64,000 nt of DNA from JAJFUE01 sp041687335. Lineage in GTDB: Bacteria; Sumerlaeota; Sumerlaeia; MVZB01. Location of the stretch: assembly GCA_041687335.1 (NCBI GenBank), contig JAWLCE010000024.1, forward strand, positions 1 to 64,000, given 5' to 3'. A program made the translations under genes and the position numbers. The notes beneath the pieces were generated by a model. That model did not search any database and was not told where the DNA came from. It saw only the letters and a program-made list of their open reading frames with translations. Below, piece by piece: positions 60,658 through 64,000 of the stretch; position 1 is the first letter of the stretch, and each line of letters begins with the position of its first letter.

Positions 60658-61896
60658 CTACCGCGCGCGGGCCTTGACCAGGATCACCGTGCGGCGGTTG
60701 GCCTGCATGTTCTCAGGCGTGGTATTGGGCACCGCCGGCTGATGGTCGGAGAAGGTGCGCGCCTGCTCGAATTGCGCGTCCGGAATCTTTTCTTCGTTCA
60801 TCAAGTAGTGCAGCACCGCCAGGGCACGGGCCGCCCCAAGATCCCAGTTGGAACGCCAGCGATTGCGCGTGGCGCGGATCGGTTGGGAGTCGGTGTGGCC
60901 CTCAACGATGATTTGCTGGCCGGCAAACTCAGCGCGCAGGTCCTGGGCCAGTTGGCTGAGCACCTGGCGACCTTCCGGGCGCAGCCGGTCGGTGCCGATG
61001 TCAAAAAGGATGTGGGCGGGGAGCTCACGCACGATCACCTCGGTCGGCGCGGAGGCCTCCATGCGGCGGCGCAGTTCCTCGTTCTCGCGGCGCAGCCGCT
61101 CCAGTTCCTCCGCCGAAAGATCCGCCACGGGGGTCGGCTGCGGCTGCGGCTGCGGCACGGCGGCCGTCACCGGCTGGGTCGAAACCAGCCCGCGCGCCTC
61201 GCGGTATTCGGCCGGCGTCAGGTCATCGCCATAATAATCAAGGGTGAACCAGCCCAGCAGGAAATCACCGATTTCCGAAACATCGAAACCGACGCGGGCC
61301 GTGAAGCCGACCTTGGTGATGAAGGGCTCGCTGAGCGCCACCTCGAGCTGGCTGTTGTAGATATGCTGCCAGCCGTTGTGCAGCAGCGGCCCATTATATT
61401 GAATACGAGAGTTCCAATGATCGTAGACGTAATCCTTGGGCGGCGCGCCCATCCAGTAGCGAGACGGCCGCCGCATCCGCTCACGCCAGAGGGTGTCGCG
61501 GGTCTTGAAGTAGTTGGTGTAGAAGGACAGTTCGGGATCGTCATAATACTGGTTGAGCAGGATCGCCTCCCACCAGAGCAGGCCGGCGCGGACGCGGTTT
61601 TCCATGTAGACGCCGGTGCCGCGGTGGTCAAGCTCGGCGACCGGCCCGTTGTGGGTGATCGCGCCCAGCTTGAGCAGGTCGGTCACCTGCGCATAGACGC
61701 CGAAAGAGGGCGGAATGACACCGGTATGGTCATTGGCCGCCGTCACGCCGACGCCCAGATGGATCATGTCGCGAAAATCATAGTAGCGGTTCATGAAGTA
61801 ATGGTCGGGATTTTGGACGCGCGAGCATCCCGACATTACCAGCAGCAACAGAATGGGCAGCCACTGCTTGAGCAGAATCAGACGAGACTGGATCAT
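60658..61896 (-). CDS. OmpA-family outer-membrane lipoprotein
   Basis: 412 residues. Signal peptide with lipobox LVMSGC (ILLLLVMSGCSRVQNP), so Cys24 is lipidated. N-terminal 250 residues (LGVGVTAANDHTGVIPPSFGVYAQV, TRVRAGLLWWEAILL, GFTARVGFDVSEIGDFLLGWF) are unlike known OmpA barrels and may form a beta-rich periplasmic domain. A coiled coil (SAEELERLRRENEELRRRMEA) leads into the C-terminal OmpA/MotB peptidoglycan-binding domain (ILFDIGTDRLRPEGRQVL, IIVEGHTDSQPI, NWDLGAARALAVLHYL, ANRRTVILVK). It tethers the outer membrane to peptidoglycan. The MFS gene lies 106 nt upstream on the same strand. Own promoter likely in 61897-62002. Confidence 0.9.
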   Translation of the reverse strand: MIQSRLILLKQWLPILLLLVMSGCSRVQNPDHYFMNRYYDFRDMIHLGVGVTAANDHTGVIPPSFGVYAQVTDLLKLGAITHNGPVAELDHRGTGVYMENRVRAGLLWWEAILLNQYYDDPELSFYTNYFKTRDTLWRERMRRPSRYWMGAPPKDYVYDHWNSRIQYNGPLLHNGWQHIYNSQLEVALSEPFITKVGFTARVGFDVSEIGDFLLGWFTLDYYGDDLTPAEYREARGLVSTQPVTAAVPQPQPQPTPVADLSAEELERLRRENEELRRRMEASAPTEVIVRELPAHILFDIGTDRLRPEGRQVLSQLAQDLRAEFAGQQIIVEGHTDSQPIRATRNRWRSNWDLGAARALAVLHYLMNEEKIPDAQFEQARTFSDHQPAVPNTTPENMQANRRTVILVKARAR

Positions 61897-62002
61897 GGGT
61901 CAGCATCCTTCAGGTATTGCGGGAACGTGCAACAGTTCGAGGCAACGACAGCGTACAAATCTAACTCTAACGCCAACAATGCAGGATACACCCGGGGCCA
62001 AG

Positions 62003-63505
62003 CTATTTGTCAAGCCCTTTGTCGGCGCCGATGGTCTCGGCTTCAATGGTCGCGGGTCGGTCCCCCAGGCGCCCCCCTTGCCCCCGCAGCAACTCATAGA
62101 TTCCCGACGCCGTCCGCAATGGAGCATCGTAAAACACGTGCGAGAGCACCATATGGGCATGGGTTCCGCGCTCATTGGGCAACTGTCGCACCATTCGTTT
62201 GGTCACCAGCAGCAGCACCAATGAGCCCCCATAAAACAAGCTGAAGCGATCGAAATGCACCCCCTCGCGCAGCCCCCATTCAAACTCATGCAGCCAGTCC
62301 AGCACGAAACCCCACACAACCGGCGCCACCGCACAGCTCAGGCTATAGCAGACCATGAACAGCGAGAGCGCCAGCACTGGGAACTCGCGCGGGGCCTGAT
62401 TGAGCGTCAACCTCAGGTTGGAAACATGGTAACCGATGTAGCCCACCCCATAGAGGCAAAAACAGACCGTCAGCAGCCACGGGTCGACAGGCAGCAACCC
62501 CAACGTCAGCAGCAGCCAGCAGAACAGCATCAGCAGCAGCAGGCGCGTGGCCAACGCCATCACCGGCCGCGAGCCAAACCTGTCGGCCAGCATGCCCCAA
62601 TACCACGCGCTCAGCACGATGCCGGTCATGTTGGCTCCGTTCATCAACATGATCGTGCGCTCGGAAACCCCGAGCTGGTCGCGCAGAAAGATGACGGTGA
62701 AGGTCATCCAGGCGCTGATCGACAAATAATAAACGACAGAGGTGCGGATGATGCTCCGAAAGACCGGCACCCGCCACACCCGCACCACCCAGATGCGAAG
62801 TGGCTCGATCTGCGGCCGGCCGGTCAGCGGCGGCGGCGAATCCACCCGCGCCAGAAAGACGATGCTGACCATCGCCGCCAGCACGCTGACTATGAAGATC
62901 ATGCCGAATTCAGTGTCGGTCGGCTCCCCGCCCAGGACCCAGCCGCAGAACAGGAATGTCACCGCCGCGCTGATATTGGCGACTGAATGCTCGAGCGAAA
63001 AATAACGGCCTCGCCACTCCGGGTCGATCAGCGTGCGCAGCCAGGGCATGTAGCTGGTCGTGGCGATCCCTCGCAGAAAATTGTAGGCAAACATGCAGAC
63101 GAAGACGATGACCAGCAGGATCATGTGGCCGCGCCCGGGCAGGCGCCCTGTCAGCCAGCCGCTGGCGAAGGGCAGCAGCGCCACAATCGCCAGAAACACC
63201 GTGCGCCCGGTCCAGCCCGCCAGCAGCAACTTCCGGAAACCGATATATTCCACCCGCGGCGCCATGTAGAGCTGGGTCGACATCATCAGCCACAGCAGAG
63301 CCGATAATGAACCAATGTATAGATTGGAGGCTCCCCAGCTTCGTGCCAGCAGGATCATCGGCGCCCCCAGCACGATGTTGAAGCTGACCGCATTGAAAAT
63401 ATTGAACAGAACCAGATTACGAACGGCTGGAAGCGCCAACAGGGCCAAATTTGATTGGGCGGACGCGGCCGAACCGGCGGACGCGGGTGGTGACAGATCG
63501 CTCAT
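62003..63505 (-). CDS. Major facilitator superfamily transporter
   Basis: 500 residues with about 12 hydrophobic helices and the loop between helices 2 and 3 reading YIGFRKLLLAGWTGR, plus GMLADRFGSRPVMAL, a clear MFS motif A in the second half. Starts at ATG 63505; a TTG six codons upstream is possible; no SD. The C-terminal tail (70 residues, THAHMVLSHVFYDAPLRTASG) is soluble. It is similar in layout to MFS proteins next to secreted glycan enzymes, but no substrate can be inferred. Follows ruvA at 85 nt on the same strand. Confidence 0.88.
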   Translation of the reverse strand: MSDLSPPASAGSAASAQSNLALLALPAVRNLVLFNIFNAVSFNIVLGAPMILLARSWGASNLYIGSLSALLWLMMSTQLYMAPRVEYIGFRKLLLAGWTGRTVFLAIVALLPFASGWLTGRLPGRGHMILLVIVFVCMFAYNFLRGIATTSYMPWLRTLIDPEWRGRYFSLEHSVANISAAVTFLFCGWVLGGEPTDTEFGMIFIVSVLAAMVSIVFLARVDSPPPLTGRPQIEPLRIWVVRVWRVPVFRSIIRTSVVYYLSISAWMTFTVIFLRDQLGVSERTIMLMNGANMTGIVLSAWYWGMLADRFGSRPVMALATRLLLLMLFCWLLLTLGLLPVDPWLLTVCFCLYGVGYIGYHVSNLRLTLNQAPREFPVLALSLFMVCYSLSCAVAPVVWGFVLDWLHEFEWGLREGVHFDRFSLFYGGSLVLLLVTKRMVRQLPNERGTHAHMVLSHVFYDAPLRTASGIYELLRGQGGRLGDRPATIEAETIGADKGLDK

Positions 63506-63590
63506 GTTACTGCTGCGTGTCAAACTTCATCTGCAATTGACTCAGTTTACCAAGGGACAGGGAGCAAAATCCAGCCATGGGGCCGCGCGT

Positions 63591-64000
63591 TCACCCGCGC
63601 CGGTGCTTGAGCCCCTCACGGACGAGCTGCTCGGTTGTTGCGTCGGGGCCCAGCGCCTCCAGCGCCAGCGCGATCGCTCGCCGCGCCTGGGCCGGACGAA
63701 CATCGAGTGCCTCCAGCGCCATGACGGCCTCGCGTGCAGCTTCCCCCGCCGGCGCCGGCTCTTCCCCCGCGGCTCCGGAGACGCCTCGTTCCGAGGCCGG
63801 CAGCCCCGCCGCCAGTCGATCCGCCCGTCGGCGCAATTCCATCACGAGCTTTTCGGCCATGCGCTGGCCGATTCCCTTGACGCGCTTGAAGCGGCTGATG
63901 TCGCTCGCGAGCACCGCCTGCAGAATCTCCCCCGCGCTCAAGGCCGACATCAGGGCCAGCGCCATGGATGGGCCAACCCCGCTGACCGCAGTGAGCTCAT
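63591..64000 (-). CDS. ruvA: Holliday junction DNA helicase subunit RuvA, C-terminal part (runs off window edge)
   Basis: The minus-strand frame is open to the window end and reads ELTAVSGVGPSMALALMSALSAGEILQAVLASDISRFKRVKGIGQRMAEKLVMELR. This is the two HhH motifs of RuvA domain II (LT.V.GVGPK.ALA.LS, GIG.K.AERLV.ELR). An acidic/Ala-rich linker and the C-terminal helical domain III (AREAVMALEALDVRPAQARRAIALALE) that binds RuvB follow. The N-terminal OB domain and start codon lie past base 64000. RuvB would be expected nearby beyond the window. Confidence 0.93.
   Translation of the reverse strand, partial: ELTAVSGVGPSMALALMSALSAGEILQAVLASDISRFKRVKGIGQRMAEKLVMELRRRADRLAAGLPASERGVSGAAGEEPAPAGEAAREAVMALEALDVRPAQARRAIALALEALGPDATTEQLVREGLKHRRG

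Overview
This is a 64 kb, GC-rich, gene-dense chromosomal segment. The organism is a diderm (Gram-negative-type) bacterium: it has a BamA-type outer-membrane insertase ending in Phe, an OmpA-family lipoprotein, and type II secretion/type IV pilus genes. It is free-living and biosynthetically competent (heme, tryptophan, lysine and carbamoyl-phosphate genes). Secreted heparinase-like proteins, a FHA-GAF-PP2C regulator, a double WD40 propeller, TMTC-like and GT39-like membrane proteins and phrase-like intergenic repeats resemble uncultured PVC/FCB-neighbour or candidate phyla such as Sumerlaeota or Hydrogenedentota. That placement is an inference; no rRNA gene is present to test it.

Layout. 0-11 kb: remnant of an ISL3 transposase, a secreted WD40 protein, gamma-carbonic anhydrase plus SppA, an HIT protein followed by hemC-hemD-histidine kinase, and a convergent pair nikR plus a secreted toroid-like protein. 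10.9-11.5 kb: a non-coding patch of short repeats. 11.5-24 kb: membrane protein plus gluQ, copper ATPase, EIIA-CBS regulator, secreted thioredoxin, trpE, an acyl-carrier-like membrane protein bracketed by inverted repeats, leuS. 24-36 kb: FtsX-like permease, a sigma-54 two-component pair, the FHA-GAF-PP2C protein, a TMTC-like protein, dapB, a solo GspF/PilC, a DnaJ-family chaperone. 36-48 kb: comF with a GT39/phosphoesterase fusion, TIM-barrel isomerase, aldo/keto reductase, heparinase-like protein, gspF and gspE. 48-54 kb: BamA, ZapB-like, ZapA, RecA, an orphan MASE3-type kinase. 54-64 kb: a minus-strand run carA, proteasome-like hydrolase, helical-repeat protein, half-length carB, mntA, hepT, SDR protein; then an OmpA lipoprotein, an MFS transporter and the 3' part of ruvA.

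Points that stand out: a proteasome-like Ntn hydrolase with Ser at the nucleophile position, overlapping by 4 nt a HEAT-like protein and sitting between carA and carB; a CarB that stops after about 481 residues, inside the oligomerisation region, followed directly by a HepT/MntA toxin-antitoxin pair; a fusion of a GT39-type membrane module to a tartrate-resistant-acid-phosphatase-like domain with nearly every metal ligand replaced; an ACP-like protein built of two half-ACPs around a two-helix membrane anchor, flanked by inverted copies of a dispersed repeat. I saw no tRNA, rRNA, CRISPR array or prophage.
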